The position numbers and the translations under genes were made by a program. Below are positions 1 to 9,250 of a stretch of DNA of 64,000 bases, one piece after another; positions within the stretch are counted from its first letter, which is position 1, and every line of letters begins with the position of its first letter. Source of the stretch: Faucicola osloensis_B (GTDB taxonomy: Bacteria > Pseudomonadota > Gammaproteobacteria > Pseudomonadales > Moraxellaceae); contig CAXORL010000001.1 in the NCBI GenBank assembly GCA_964211495.1, positions 310,001-374,000 on the forward strand, given 5' to 3'. The notes beneath the pieces are model-generated. The model saw only the letters and a program-made list of their open reading frames with translations. It ran no database searches and was not told where the DNA came from.

Positions 1-1007
1 ATGAATCCCTGTTTGCCAATGCGATGGCAGGCACTTTAGCTGCGCTCGATCCTTATTCTGAATATCTGGATGCAAACGCGTTTGAAAACTTAAGGTTATT
101 TACCGAAGGCGATATTGGCAGTATTGGCGTGAGTGTCAGTTTTCATGCCGATGTAGATAGCTGGGTGTTTGATGATGTGCTGCCCAACTCGCCTGCCGCC
201 AAAGCGGGTATTCAGCGCGGCAATTATTTGCATCAAATTAATGATAATAAGCTGGACAGCACGCGAACCCCACAAGATGTCGATCAGCTGCTGACAGGCA
301 TTGCAGGGACAACGGCTCGCTTGTTAGTCTCGGATAAAGGTCGTCGTAAACATCTAGTGGTGGTTCAAAGAACCTTGGTACAACAACAAGCCATGAGTGC
401 CAACATCATTAATGGTGTTGCGGTGGTGCAAATCCCCGTGTTTCAAAACAATACCCAGCAGCAATTTTTAATGGCACTCACCAAATTAAATCAGCCCTTT
501 AGCGTGCTGGTACTCGATTTGCGCAATAACCCAGGTGGCGTGTTGTCAGCTGCCAATGATATCGCAAGCTTATTTATGAACGATAAAGTGGTGGTGCAGA
601 TTAAAAATCGCCAGGGCATACAAGAGGTGATGCGCACACATGGTAAAGCCCAATTTGCCGACTTACCGCTGGTCGTGTTGCAAAATCGTTATTCTGCTTC
701 GGCGGCTGAAGTATTAGCCAGTGCGCTACAAAACAACCAACGTGCCAAGTTATATGGCGAAACCAGCTATGGTAAAGGCTCTATCCAAAGCATTGTACCC
801 ATCAATGACAATGAAGCGGTAAAACTAACGGTCGCTCATTATTACTCAAGTAAGGGCGAGAAAATTGATGGCGTAGGCGTCAAACCCGATGTGACTTTGA
901 CTGGGGCAGAAACGAGTTGGCAAGATCAGGTATTAGCGGATTTGCAGACCACCAAACGAAGCAACCAATTTTTACTTAAACCAACGCCAACGCCCCAGTC
1001 TTTCTAA
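1..1007 (+). CDS. S41 family C-terminal processing peptidase (CtpA-like), 5'-truncated
   Basis: This is the last 334 codons of a protease that runs in from the left edge; the frame is open from base 3. The visible part starts near the family motif DPYSEYLD and continues into a PDZ domain (VLPNSPAAKAGI). It then has the S41 catalytic core: the serine lies in YSASAAEVLA and the general-base lysine in YGKGSIQ, the usual Ser/Lys dyad. Such enzymes cut the C-terminal tails of periplasmic proteins, for example those acting on murein. The signal peptide and first domain are outside the window. Catalytic residues look intact, so this is an edge truncation and not a pseudogene. The next gene is convergent. 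Confidence 0.9.
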   Translation, partial: ESLFANAMAGTLAALDPYSEYLDANAFENLRLFTEGDIGSIGVSVSFHADVDSWVFDDVLPNSPAAKAGIQRGNYLHQINDNKLDSTRTPQDVDQLLTGIAGTTARLLVSDKGRRKHLVVVQRTLVQQQAMSANIINGVAVVQIPVFQNNTQQQFLMALTKLNQPFSVLVLDLRNNPGGVLSAANDIASLFMNDKVVVQIKNRQGIQEVMRTHGKAQFADLPLVVLQNRYSASAAEVLASALQNNQRAKLYGETSYGKGSIQSIVPINDNEAVKLTVAHYYSSKGEKIDGVGVKPDVTLTGAETSWQDQVLADLQTTKRSNQFLLKPTPTPQSF

Positions 1008-1067
1008 GCTAATCATCTAAGCCGCCACCCAATAACCTCTCATATTTATCATCGGGTGGAATTTATT

Positions 1068-2021
1068 TTACAATTCATCTTCCATAAAAAATTGCGGATC
1101 GACGGCATCCAAATCACGCACATCAAGTTTGGTATAGTGTTTTTTGCAGAAATTTGGATCCAATTTGCACATCGCACTTTGCAATTCATCAAGGCGCGCT
1201 TCAGACTGGCGAATGTGCTCGAGCATTTTGATAAAAGTCATTGCCACGGGGTCTTGGGTGTTTGGGTCAATCCCATATTGATGAAAAACGCCCGCTTGCT
1301 CTAACTTAATTTTATTGCAATCATCCTCACTGGTAGCAGAGGTATTTATAGAGATTTGTTCAACCGCTTTCATCTGCTCAGCATCGGTTGTTTTTTCGAT
1401 ATAGTCGTCAGCTGGGGTTACCCCATTATTTGCCAAGCTATCAAGCCCCATTTGCTCCGCTTTGGCTTTATCATGAATCAAACGCGCGGCACCGCCTACC
1501 ATGGTCGCGCCTGCCGGCACTTCTTTGACAACGACAGCATTGGAGCCGATTTTGGCATATTTACCCACGGTAAATCCGCCTAATACTTTGGCACCTGCAC
1601 CGACAACCACGCCATCTTCCAGCGTGGGATGGCGTTTGCCTTCATTTAATGATACCCCGCCAAGCGTGACGCCATGATACAAGGTAACATCGTCACCGAT
1701 TTCAGCAGTTTCACCAATGACCACGCCCATGCCATGGTCAATAAAGAATCGACGCCCAATTTTTGCTGCGGGGTGAATTTCAATCCCGGTCAAAAATCGA
1801 TTGCCAAAGGATACAAACCGTGCCAAGCCTTTGTTATTGTGTTGCCACATACTGTGGGCAACGCGGTGAATCAATAGCGCATGCACGCCAGGATAAGTCA
1901 ACAGCACTTCAAGGGTGTTACGTGCCGCAGGGTCACGGTCAAACACCGCTTGGATGTCCTCTTGTAATTCTGCTTTGATGGTCTGGGTTTTTTTGGATAA
2001 ATTTTGGATGACGGACAACAT
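1068..2021 (-). CDS. cysE: Serine O-acetyltransferase
   Basis: CysE makes O-acetylserine from serine and acetyl-CoA, the first step of cysteine synthesis. The 317-aa protein has a short N-terminal helical domain (about residues 15-75, RDPAARNTLEVLL) followed by left-handed beta-helix hexapeptide turns. The signature DHGMGVVIGETAEIG and the loop YHGVTLGG carry the catalytic histidines. Beyond the usual end of the helix (about residue 205) there is an acidic tail of roughly 110 residues with no motif I recognise. The tail is odd because CysE normally ends in a short peptide that binds cysteine synthase or is the feedback-inhibition site. The start is the only ATG that keeps the N-terminal helix. 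Confidence 0.93.
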   Translation of the reverse strand: MLSVIQNLSKKTQTIKAELQEDIQAVFDRDPAARNTLEVLLTYPGVHALLIHRVAHSMWQHNNKGLARFVSFGNRFLTGIEIHPAAKIGRRFFIDHGMGVVIGETAEIGDDVTLYHGVTLGGVSLNEGKRHPTLEDGVVVGAGAKVLGGFTVGKYAKIGSNAVVVKEVPAGATMVGGAARLIHDKAKAEQMGLDSLANNGVTPADDYIEKTTDAEQMKAVEQISINTSATSEDDCNKIKLEQAGVFHQYGIDPNTQDPVAMTFIKMLEHIRQSEARLDELQSAMCKLDPNFCKKHYTKLDVRDLDAVDPQFFMEDEL

Positions 2022-2080
2022 ACTGACTACCGATTTTAAAAATTTTAAGTGATTATGATATCACGAACTCATTAAGCTAC

Positions 2081-2100
2081 GCTATGATTGGCTATGATTG
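2081..2100. repeat. Perfect 10-bp tandem duplication
   Basis: The unit GCTATGATTG occurs twice head to tail. The second copy overlaps the stop codon of the minus-strand acyltransferase gene. It is one of many short duplications at gene boundaries in this window. Confidence 0.85.
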
Positions 2101-3240
2101 CAATACTGTTGTCGCATCACGGCGAGAGTTAGGTCGATGCATCAAAGGTTTTTCAATATAGTTGTAGCTTATAACAGCAAACATTACAACGAATACCAAC
2201 ACTAGCGGGTACGTCCACACATAAGCGGTCATCGATTGGCTAAAGTCATGCAAGTGTAATAAGTTAAACCCTACATACATGACCAAACCATGGGTCAGAT
2301 ACAAGCTATAACTTAATTCACCCAAGACCTTTAGACCTTGTTGGTATAACACGCCAAAATACGTAAAACCGTTGGCGATAAAACAAAACAGTAAGCCACA
2401 AAGTAGCATTTGCCAATAAGAATACGCCGATGTTTCAAATAAAATAAACAGGGTGAGTAGGCATAAAGCGATTGTAAAAACCACAGGAAATTTTTCCAAT
2501 AAATTTTTAAAAAAATCTTCCAGCCAAACTGCAAAAAAAGCCAACAAAAATAACCCATATAGCTTGATAATTGTATGTGTGAAAACGTAATACAACACAG
2601 GCAAACTTATCATCAGCATCGCCATATTTTGCCAATGGCTTAGTTGTTTGGGATGCGCCAATAAAAACAGTAACGGTAGGCTAAAATAAAAACCCCACTC
2701 ATAAAGTAGCGTCCAAGCCGCGCCTGCGACCAGTGGCCAAGCGTAAAAGTTTTTAAGCGATTGATTGTTAAAGCTTAACCAGCGCAGCGTCCATTGCTGC
2801 CACTCAGACAGGGGTAACGGCGGATGTTGATGGGTGAAATAGATAGCGACGATACAAATGCCCAAAAACAAATACAGCGGCACAATGCGCTGCAGCCGAG
2901 AGCGATAAAGATATTGCCAATCCATCCGAGGCTGTCTGAGCTTACCAAAAAATAAATATCCGGTAATTAAAAAAAACAGCGATACCGGCACACTACCCAA
3001 GTTGGTAAAAAAATCAATATTGGGTGACTGCCAGCGCCCCGTCGTTTGAAAGAAATAATTTTTAAAAAAGTGATGAGTAAACACCGATAACGCTAAAATG
3101 CCACGGATCCCATCTAATGGAGAATGACGATGGGTGGCATCAAACCCCACAATCATCCGTTGGGGTAGTTGATTGAGGAGCCAAGTGACAAGCGTTAAGC
3201 TCAGCACAAACACAACAGCAAGCAAAACAGTGGCAGACAT
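2092..3240 (-). CDS. Acyltransferase 3 family membrane protein (OafA/YrhL type)
   Basis: This 382-aa integral membrane protein has about ten hydrophobic helices. Near the N-terminus it shows the family signature HSPLDGIRGILALSVFTHHF, with the His-Ser/Arg-Gly pattern typical of acyltransferase 3 proteins. These enzymes move acetyl or other acyl groups onto cell-surface sugars such as O-antigen, capsule or peptidoglycan. No sugar biosynthesis genes lie nearby, so the substrate cannot be inferred. It sits between cysE and trmJ on the same strand. The first helix (VLLAVVFVLSLTLVTWLL) precedes the signature, so the annotated ATG is reasonable. No strong ribosome binding site is visible. Confidence 0.85.
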   Translation of the reverse strand: MSATVLLAVVFVLSLTLVTWLLNQLPQRMIVGFDATHRHSPLDGIRGILALSVFTHHFFKNYFFQTTGRWQSPNIDFFTNLGSVPVSLFFLITGYLFFGKLRQPRMDWQYLYRSRLQRIVPLYLFLGICIVAIYFTHQHPPLPLSEWQQWTLRWLSFNNQSLKNFYAWPLVAGAAWTLLYEWGFYFSLPLLFLLAHPKQLSHWQNMAMLMISLPVLYYVFTHTIIKLYGLFLLAFFAVWLEDFFKNLLEKFPVVFTIALCLLTLFILFETSAYSYWQMLLCGLLFCFIANGFTYFGVLYQQGLKVLGELSYSLYLTHGLVMYVGFNLLHLHDFSQSMTAYVWTYPLVLVFVVMFAVISYNYIEKPLMHRPNSRRDATTVLQS

Positions 3241-3288
3241 AAACTTTGAGCGCTTAACGGGTTAATAATTTATCGGTTGAGTAATGCT

Positions 3289-4125
3289 TTATCGTTTGAG
3301 TAATTTTGCGATGGTGGCTTGGAGTAACTGATATTCTTTGATATCAAGTTGTAATCTACTAAGGAGTCGATTAATACGCTGAGGCATCACTTTAGACTGG
3401 GCTGGGTTGTAGATATCTAAATTCTCCAGCAATGCCAACAGCCTATTTTCTAGCTGTAAACGCTGCTCATTTGAGATAGGCGGCTCATCCCACTGCTGGC
3501 GAAAAGTCAAATCAATGGATTTTTCAGCCGCTGTTTTTGCTGTCAATGCTAATTCGGCGGTTTCGTAAAAAACGCTGGCAATCACTTGAACCGCAGCCGC
3601 CACATTTAACACCCCATACTGCGGATTGGCAGGAATTTGAATATGGTAGTCAGCCAATTGCAGCTCTTCATTTGTTAAACCCCGATCTTCACGACCAAAC
3701 ACAATGGCAAGTTGCCAATGGCGATGCGCAGAGTCTATCATTAAATCGCCAAGGTTTTGAAAATTAGTGACCATCAATTCGGCCGCTTGTCGGGGCGATA
3801 ACACGGGTCTTGGAATATGGCGTTGGCGACTACTGGTAGCAATCACCCAGTGGCAATCTTGCAGGGCTTGCTCAAGGGTGTCGCAAATGGTCACAGCGTC
3901 TAAAATTGCTTTAGCACCTGCGGCATGGGCATAGGCATCCTCGTCAATTGGTAGTTTGGGCGCCACCACCGTGAGCTGAGTTAGACCCATGGTGTGCATG
4001 GCGCGGGCGGCAGAGCCAATATTGGCAGGCAAGGTGGTATTCACCATCACAATGCGAATACCGGCTAAAAATGCCGCAAGGGTTGAGAAGGGGTGCTGGG
4101 AAGCGTTAGTGTCAGTCGTTACCAT
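3289..4125 (-). CDS. trmJ: tRNA (cytidine/uridine-32-2'-O)-methyltransferase
   Basis: TrmJ 2'-O-methylates nucleotide 32 in the anticodon loop of several tRNAs using S-adenosylmethionine. The 278-aa protein carries the SPOUT-class motifs in order: TTLPANIGSAARAM near residue 33, FGREDRGLTNEEL in the middle, and IPANPQYGVLNVAAAVQV for the knotted cofactor pocket. It is slightly longer than the usual 240-260 residues because of a 20-residue N-terminal lead. A C-terminal helical segment (PQRINRLLSRLQL) matches the family. It lies just downstream of the Hpt gene on the same strand with a 24-bp gap, so the two may share a transcript. The functions look unrelated. Confidence 0.9.
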   Translation of the reverse strand: MVTTDTNASQHPFSTLAAFLAGIRIVMVNTTLPANIGSAARAMHTMGLTQLTVVAPKLPIDEDAYAHAAGAKAILDAVTICDTLEQALQDCHWVIATSSRQRHIPRPVLSPRQAAELMVTNFQNLGDLMIDSAHRHWQLAIVFGREDRGLTNEELQLADYHIQIPANPQYGVLNVAAAVQVIASVFYETAELALTAKTAAEKSIDLTFRQQWDEPPISNEQRLQLENRLLALLENLDIYNPAQSKVMPQRINRLLSRLQLDIKEYQLLQATIAKLLKR

Positions 4126-4149
4126 GGGTTGTCAAATTTTAGCCAGTCG

Positions 4150-4494
4150 TTACGCAATAAGCGATTGTATTTGGTCATTCACTGCATGGCATTCCGCTTT
4201 GATTTCTTCAATCAATTGTTCATGTTGATTGATATGACCCGTGCGGCAGATTTCTTGCAGTTTATAACAAAGTTCGGTCAGCTCGGTTGCGCCAAGGTTA
4301 GAGCTAGCGCCTTTTAAGCCGTGCGCTGCATTATACCCCAAACGGTTGTCTAAGTTGGCATACGCTGTCTCCATTTCCGATAAACGTTGTAAACTATCTT
4401 CCATATAAGTATGAATCAAATCGACAAAATCTTCGTCAAGTAACGCTCTTAATTCTTCGAACTGGGGTAGGCTGATATGGGATGGCTGAGTCAT
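4150..4494 (-). CDS. Hpt domain phosphotransfer protein
   Basis: This is a stand-alone histidine-phosphotransfer protein of 114 aa, made of a single four-helix Hpt module. The phospho-accepting histidine is His58 in AAHGLKGAS, matching the family pattern HxLKGxS. Such proteins shuttle phosphate between a hybrid histidine kinase and a response regulator; neither partner is in the window. A longer frame opens upstream, but the ATG at 4494 is chosen because AGGAAA lies 7 bases before it. The neighbours trmJ and dnaE do not suggest a pathway. Confidence 0.85.
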   Translation of the reverse strand: MTQPSHISLPQFEELRALLDEDFVDLIHTYMEDSLQRLSEMETAYANLDNRLGYNAAHGLKGASSNLGATELTELCYKLQEICRTGHINQHEQLIEEIKAECHAVNDQIQSLIA

Positions 4495-4666
4495 ATGCGT
4501 TTCCTGTTGATGGGACATTGAATAAAACATCATTGATTAAATTTAATTGGTTTATTTTAGCCCATATCTCATTGAATTTTATCAAAACTTTGATGAAAGT
4601 CAGTTTAAAGGATACAAACGTTTATCGCATGATGGGTTTATCGGCCAAATTCACCAAAATCAGGCA

Positions 4667-7600
4667 CTAACTAAAATGTAAATGCAAATCTTCTTCATTG
4701 ACCAAGCTTTTGAGTTTGCCAAAATTCTCTTCTGTCGGCACAATTTGCCAATGCGTTGGCATATTAAGATGGGCAATCGCATAGTCGTTATACACACATA
4801 GGTTAATAGGTACCCCTAATTGACCCGATTGCGCCAATGCATTGGCGGTATGACTGTCCGCAAATTGGGCATTGTCGGCAGGGTGATTAAACTGATGCGA
4901 TAAATAGTGAATTGTTGAGTTATTGGCGGTCGCTAACAATTGCTGTATCTGTTCAAACAGTGCCATATCATGACCTGCAATTTTGATGCTGATTTTTTTG
5001 AGCCAGCGTTTGCGTGCATCGGTTAAAGTCATTACCTCTTGTAGGCTGGCATAAAACGTGCCATCGCGTTCACGAATAGCGCCGTCGATAATCACCACGG
5101 TTTCCACTTTAAGCTTGTCTTTGACGCGGGCAAAGCGCTCGGCATAACAACTCACTTCGATACGACCTGTACCGTCATCTAAGGTAATCACTGAGCGATT
5201 ACCAAAGTTTGCGATATCGAGTATCAAACCTGCAAAAAATACGGTTTCGCCATAACTGGTTTCGCTCAAATCACCCAATGTCTTTGGCGTATAGCGTTTT
5301 AACTCATCGCGATAACTATCAATCGGGTGACCGGTGAGATAAAGTCCTAGCGTGTCTTTTTCGCCTTTTAAGCGCTCAGCATCTGTCCAGACTGGCTCAC
5401 GGGGCAATGGGGGTGACGCAGTGACTTCTTGTATATCGCTAAATAAATCAATCATCCCTAAGCTGTCATTGCTGCGCTGTTGCTCGGCTGCCTGTACCGC
5501 TTTTGGCAATTCGGCAAGTAACGCGCCACGGATGTGATAAGCTTCATCCGCAGGCAAATCAGGTCGTAATTTTGGCGCAAAACTATCAAAACAGCCTGCT
5601 TTAACCAATGCTTCAAGGGTGCGTTTATTGACTTTTCGTGTGTCAACACGGCGGCAAAAATCATACAAATCGGTAAACTCACCGCCCACGTTTCGCGCTT
5701 CTACGATAGACTCTACGGCACCTTCACCGACACCTTTAATGCCGCCTAACCCATACACAATGGTCGTCGGGTTAATCGGCACAAATGCCCAATTGGAGTG
5801 GTTAACGCTGGGGTTTTCTACTTTTAAGCCAAAATTTTCACGGCAATCATTGATAAAAAACACCACGCCATCGGTATTATTCATATCCGAGGTGATGACC
5901 GCCGCCATAAATTCGGCAGGGTAGTAGTGTTTTAAATAGGCGGTTTGATAGGCCAATACACCGTATGCCGCTGAGTGTGATTTGTTAAACCCGTAGCCGG
6001 CAAATTTTTCCATCAAATCAAACACGCCACCTGCAAGTTTATCATCGATGCCTTGATCAATCGCCCCTTCCACAAAAATACTGCGCTGCTTTGCCATTTC
6101 TTCGGGTTTTTTCTTACCCATCGCGCGGCGTAGCATATCAGCACCGCCTAGACTATAGCCTGCCATCGCTTGCGAGATTTGCATCACCTGTTCTTGATAG
6201 ACAATCACCCCATAGGTATTTTCCAGTATCGGCTCAAGTCGGTCATGGTCATAGATGACTTCTTCGCGGCCGTGTTTACGGTCAATGTACATATCGACCA
6301 TTCCGGCATCGAGAGGGCCTGGGCGGTACAGCGCACACATGGCGATGACGTCTTCAATATTGGTCGGTTTAAGCTTGGCCAAATATTTTTTCATGCCGGT
6401 ACTTTCAAGCTGGAATACAGCGGTGGTATGAGCATCTTGTAGCAGCGTATAGGTGGGCTTATCGTCTAAGGGTAAAGTCTCAAGATCAAGCGGCGACTGT
6501 TGCTCTTTAGCGCGGCGGGCATTGATATTTTTAACCGCCGCATTAATTACCGTTAAATTGCGTAGACCCAAAAAGTCAAATTTTACCAAGCCAACTGCTT
6601 CCACATCGTCTTTATCAAACTGACTGACGGGATGACCCTCTTCATCACAATAGATGGCGCTATAATCGGTGATTTTGGTCGGCGCGATAAGTACGCCCCC
6701 TGCATGTTTACCAACGCCACGGGTAATCCCTTCGAGCCGTACCGCCATCTCCCAAATCTCATTGGCATCTTCATAATCCATATTGTCAGGATTGTTAAGC
6801 AAATCTTTAAGTTGCGGTTCAGCTTCAACCGCTTCAGCCAGCGAAATACCGGGGGTTTTGGGGATGAGTTTGGAGATTTTATCAGCAAGACCGTACGATT
6901 TACCTTGAACGCGCGCGACATCACGCACCACCGCTTTTGCCGCCATCGTACCAAAGGTGATGATTTGGGATACCGCTTCTCGTCCGTATTTTTGCGCCAC
7001 ATAATCAATGACGCGGTCGCGCCCTTCGATACAAAAATCGACGTCAAAGTCTGGCATAGATACCCGCTCAGGGTTTAAAAACCGTTCAAACAGTAGGTCA
7101 TATTCTAGTGGGTCTAAGTCAGTGATATTGAGCGAATACGCCACTAAAGACCCCGCGCCTGAGCCCCGACCAGGACCTACAGGCACATCATTGGCTTTTG
7201 ACCAACGGATAAAGTCCATCACGATTAAGAAATAACCGGGGAAACCCATATTCAAAATCGTCGTGAGTTCAAACTCCAAACGCGCGTCATACGGCTTGCG
7301 TTTTTCTGCCCAGCTGTCGTCGCGTTTTTCGATGGGGTAGAGTTTTTCAAGGCGTTTTTCTAGACCTTCTTGGGCAGTGCGCCGGAAAAAAGTTTCAATG
7401 GTATCGCCTTCTGGAATGGGGAATTCGGGTAAATCGTGATGACCCATAGGAATAATGACGTTACAGCGTTTTGCCAAATCCAAGGTGTTGTCAATCACCT
7501 CTGGCATGTCGCTAAACAGGGCAGTCATCTCATCTTGGGTTTTTAAATACTGCTCAGAGGAATAATCACGTGGGCGATTGGGGTCAGCAAGCACTTGCGA

Positions 7601-8236
7601 ATTGGCGATACACACCCGTGCTTCGTGCGCTTCAAAATCATCTTGTGTTAAAAAACGCACGTCATTATGGGCAATGATAGGCACATCAAAGGCATTGGAC
7701 ATGCGAATGGCTTGCTCGATAAAACGGTCTTCATTGGCGCGCTTGGTGCGTTTAATGGCAAAATAGACACGATCGGCAAATGTGGTTTGCCATTGTTGTA
7801 GTAGGCTATCGGCTTTTTCTGGGTGGCCTGATAACATGGCTTGACCGACGTCTGATTTTTCGGTGAACAGCACAATCACGCCTTCACTGCGCTCAAAAAT
7901 CCAGTCACGCTGAATAATCGGTTTGCCCATTACTTGACCATCGACAAAGCCTTTTGACACGATATTGGTCAAGTTCTTGTAGCCGACTTGGTTGCTGGCA
8001 AGTAGCGTTACCGTCGTACTATCATTTTCAAGCCAGACTTCAGAGCCAATAATCGGCTTGATACCGGCATCCAAGCAAGCTTTATAAAATTTGACCGTGG
8101 CATACAGGTTTGATAAATCGCTAATGGCAAGCGCCAGTTGGTTATCGGCTTTGGCAGCTTTGACCAGCGCTTTGATGCGTACAATCGAGTCAGTGATAGA
8201 AAATTCGGTGTGAATACCAAAGTGTACAAATGCCAT
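4667..8236 (-). CDS. dnaE: DNA polymerase III subunit alpha
   Basis: This is the replicative polymerase catalytic subunit, 1189 aa, close to the 1160 of E. coli. The domain order is an N-terminal PHP domain (FVHFGIHTEFSITDSI), then the C-family polymerase palm with PDFDVDF near residue 395. A further acidic motif (VKFDFLGLRNLT) follows, then helix-hairpin-helix repeats and an OB-fold near residues 990-1070 (VFFAGLILDI). A C-terminal tail would contact the tau subunit. The PHP motif near the N-terminus reads HTEFSITDS where HSDYSLLDG-like sequence is usual, which suits a vestigial nuclease site. The start ATG has AAAGG 7 bases upstream. Confidence 0.97.
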   Translation of the reverse strand: MAFVHFGIHTEFSITDSIVRIKALVKAAKADNQLALAISDLSNLYATVKFYKACLDAGIKPIIGSEVWLENDSTTVTLLASNQVGYKNLTNIVSKGFVDGQVMGKPIIQRDWIFERSEGVIVLFTEKSDVGQAMLSGHPEKADSLLQQWQTTFADRVYFAIKRTKRANEDRFIEQAIRMSNAFDVPIIAHNDVRFLTQDDFEAHEARVCIANSQVLADPNRPRDYSSEQYLKTQDEMTALFSDMPEVIDNTLDLAKRCNVIIPMGHHDLPEFPIPEGDTIETFFRRTAQEGLEKRLEKLYPIEKRDDSWAEKRKPYDARLEFELTTILNMGFPGYFLIVMDFIRWSKANDVPVGPGRGSGAGSLVAYSLNITDLDPLEYDLLFERFLNPERVSMPDFDVDFCIEGRDRVIDYVAQKYGREAVSQIITFGTMAAKAVVRDVARVQGKSYGLADKISKLIPKTPGISLAEAVEAEPQLKDLLNNPDNMDYEDANEIWEMAVRLEGITRGVGKHAGGVLIAPTKITDYSAIYCDEEGHPVSQFDKDDVEAVGLVKFDFLGLRNLTVINAAVKNINARRAKEQQSPLDLETLPLDDKPTYTLLQDAHTTAVFQLESTGMKKYLAKLKPTNIEDVIAMCALYRPGPLDAGMVDMYIDRKHGREEVIYDHDRLEPILENTYGVIVYQEQVMQISQAMAGYSLGGADMLRRAMGKKKPEEMAKQRSIFVEGAIDQGIDDKLAGGVFDLMEKFAGYGFNKSHSAAYGVLAYQTAYLKHYYPAEFMAAVITSDMNNTDGVVFFINDCRENFGLKVENPSVNHSNWAFVPINPTTIVYGLGGIKGVGEGAVESIVEARNVGGEFTDLYDFCRRVDTRKVNKRTLEALVKAGCFDSFAPKLRPDLPADEAYHIRGALLAELPKAVQAAEQQRSNDSLGMIDLFSDIQEVTASPPLPREPVWTDAERLKGEKDTLGLYLTGHPIDSYRDELKRYTPKTLGDLSETSYGETVFFAGLILDIANFGNRSVITLDDGTGRIEVSCYAERFARVKDKLKVETVVIIDGAIRERDGTFYASLQEVMTLTDARKRWLKKISIKIAGHDMALFEQIQQLLATANNSTIHYLSHQFNHPADNAQFADSHTANALAQSGQLGVPINLCVYNDYAIAHLNMPTHWQIVPTEENFGKLKSLVNEEDLHLHFS

Positions 8237-8384
8237 GGATTGCCTTTATTGCGGTTCATCTTTAGCCCGCTATTATACTATGAATTGCCAAACTGCGAAC
8301 CTACAAAATCAGCAACAAAACGCTTAAAAAGTATGAGCGGACGCTAAGCATTTACCATTTAATATGATAAAATAGCAGAACTTT

Positions 8385-8460
8385 ACGCCTATAGCTTAAC
8401 TGGATAGAGCAGTTGCCTCCTAAGCGACCGACGTGGGTTCAAGTCCCGCTGGGCGTACCA
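8385..8460 (+). tRNA. tRNA-Arg (anticodon CCT)
   Basis: The 76-base gene folds as a cloverleaf. The acceptor arm ACGCCTA pairs with TGGGCGT (one G-T wobble). There is a GCTT/GAGC D-arm, an anticodon stem GTTGC/GCGAC with loop CTCCTAA, and a T-arm GTGGG/CCCGC around TTCAAGT. The anticodon CCT at 8419-8421 reads AGG arginine codons. The CCA end is encoded. A T-run follows at 8462-8468. Confidence 0.95.
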
Positions 8461-8489
8461 GTTTTTTTGACATCAAAAACCTATAAAAA

Positions 8490-8518
8490 TAAAAAAACCC
8501 AATAAAAAATTATTGGGT
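8490..8518 (-). terminator. Rho-independent terminator of the phasin-like gene
   Basis: On the minus strand the stem ACCCAATA pairs with TATTGGGT and is followed by a run of T, 20 bases past the phasin-like stop codon. Confidence 0.75.
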
Positions 8519-8538
8519 GTGGTTAAAAAAAGTAAAAC

Positions 8539-8940
8539 TCAGCTTAAACGTTTGGCATTAGCGGCAACGCGGCTATAGATAGGGTGCATGCCTTTTTCCA
8601 ATACATGCAGCGCTTCTTGATTAACCGCATAAAAGAAATTTTCCAAGGAAATCGGTTGACCCAAGCTTAATTTCATACAGTTTGAAAACATTAATTGCCC
8701 AATATTTTGCTGCGCAACGAGCGCTTGCCAAGCCATTTGTGTCCAAGATTCAAAAAATGCGATGGGTTTTTCAGTCACCATACGTTCCATTTCTTTCATT
8801 TCTTTGGCATTGTTGAGGGGGTTTTGTTTTGCCATCATATAGATGCGGCGCTGCATGACTTGTGGGACGCGAACTGAAAAATCTTCAGATTGCTGATACA
8901 TTTTTTCAACTTTTTGATTAATATGTTCGTAGGTAGCCAT
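8539..8940 (-). CDS. Phasin-like small helical protein
   Basis: This 133-aa protein appears all alpha-helical with no signal peptide or membrane helix. The stretch EKPIAFFESWTQMAWQALVAQQ resembles the amphipathic helix of phasins, which coat polyhydroxyalkanoate granules and control their size. The similarity is in composition and spacing, not a diagnostic motif, and no PHA synthase gene is in the window. The name is therefore tentative, and it could be another granule- or membrane-surface helical protein. The ATG has GGAG 6 bases upstream. The gene has its own terminator and is divergent from pdxA. Confidence 0.5.
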   Translation of the reverse strand: MATYEHINQKVEKMYQQSEDFSVRVPQVMQRRIYMMAKQNPLNNAKEMKEMERMVTEKPIAFFESWTQMAWQALVAQQNIGQLMFSNCMKLSLGQPISLENFFYAVNQEALHVLEKGMHPIYSRVAANAKRLS

Positions 8941-9250
8941 AGGGACTCCATTGATAACAACGGTAAAATACAGGATTGACAGTAAAGTGTAGTGCTATTA
9001 TACACTGATTTAAATTAAGTTAATAATAGCAAACTCATTGGGTATACAATACTTACTTAACATTACGCAAATAATTAGATTTCATTTAATCAAGCCATTG
9101 GTAATCGCTAACAATCATCCGCGTAATTAAAGTTTTAGTTGACCTCATGAGCATGAAACTGTTTTTTCAAGTTAACAATGCGCCACATGTGATAATGAAT
9201 TCAAAAATATTAACTGATAGCTTGATCAGTGTTTGTCAAAAGGTATAAAA
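8941..9250. promoter_or_regulatory. Divergent intergenic region with a plus-strand promoter
   Basis: No gene is seen in these 310 bases. On the plus strand TTGACA at 8976-8981 is separated by 17 bases from TATACA at 8999-9004, a good sigma-70 pattern that could drive pdxA with a leader of about 240 bases. The same site read on the minus strand contains TATAAT and could serve the phasin-like gene. The rest is AT-rich with no clear structure. Confidence 0.5.

Noticed and set aside
6583..7078. Overlapping frames on both strands inside dnaE (154 and 148 codons)
   Set aside because: Both fall in the conserved polymerase palm; neither has a start signal or motif.
8385..8460. tRNA-Arg as integration site of a mobile element
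   Set aside because: No integrase, no repeated tRNA 3' end and no foreign-looking genes on either side.
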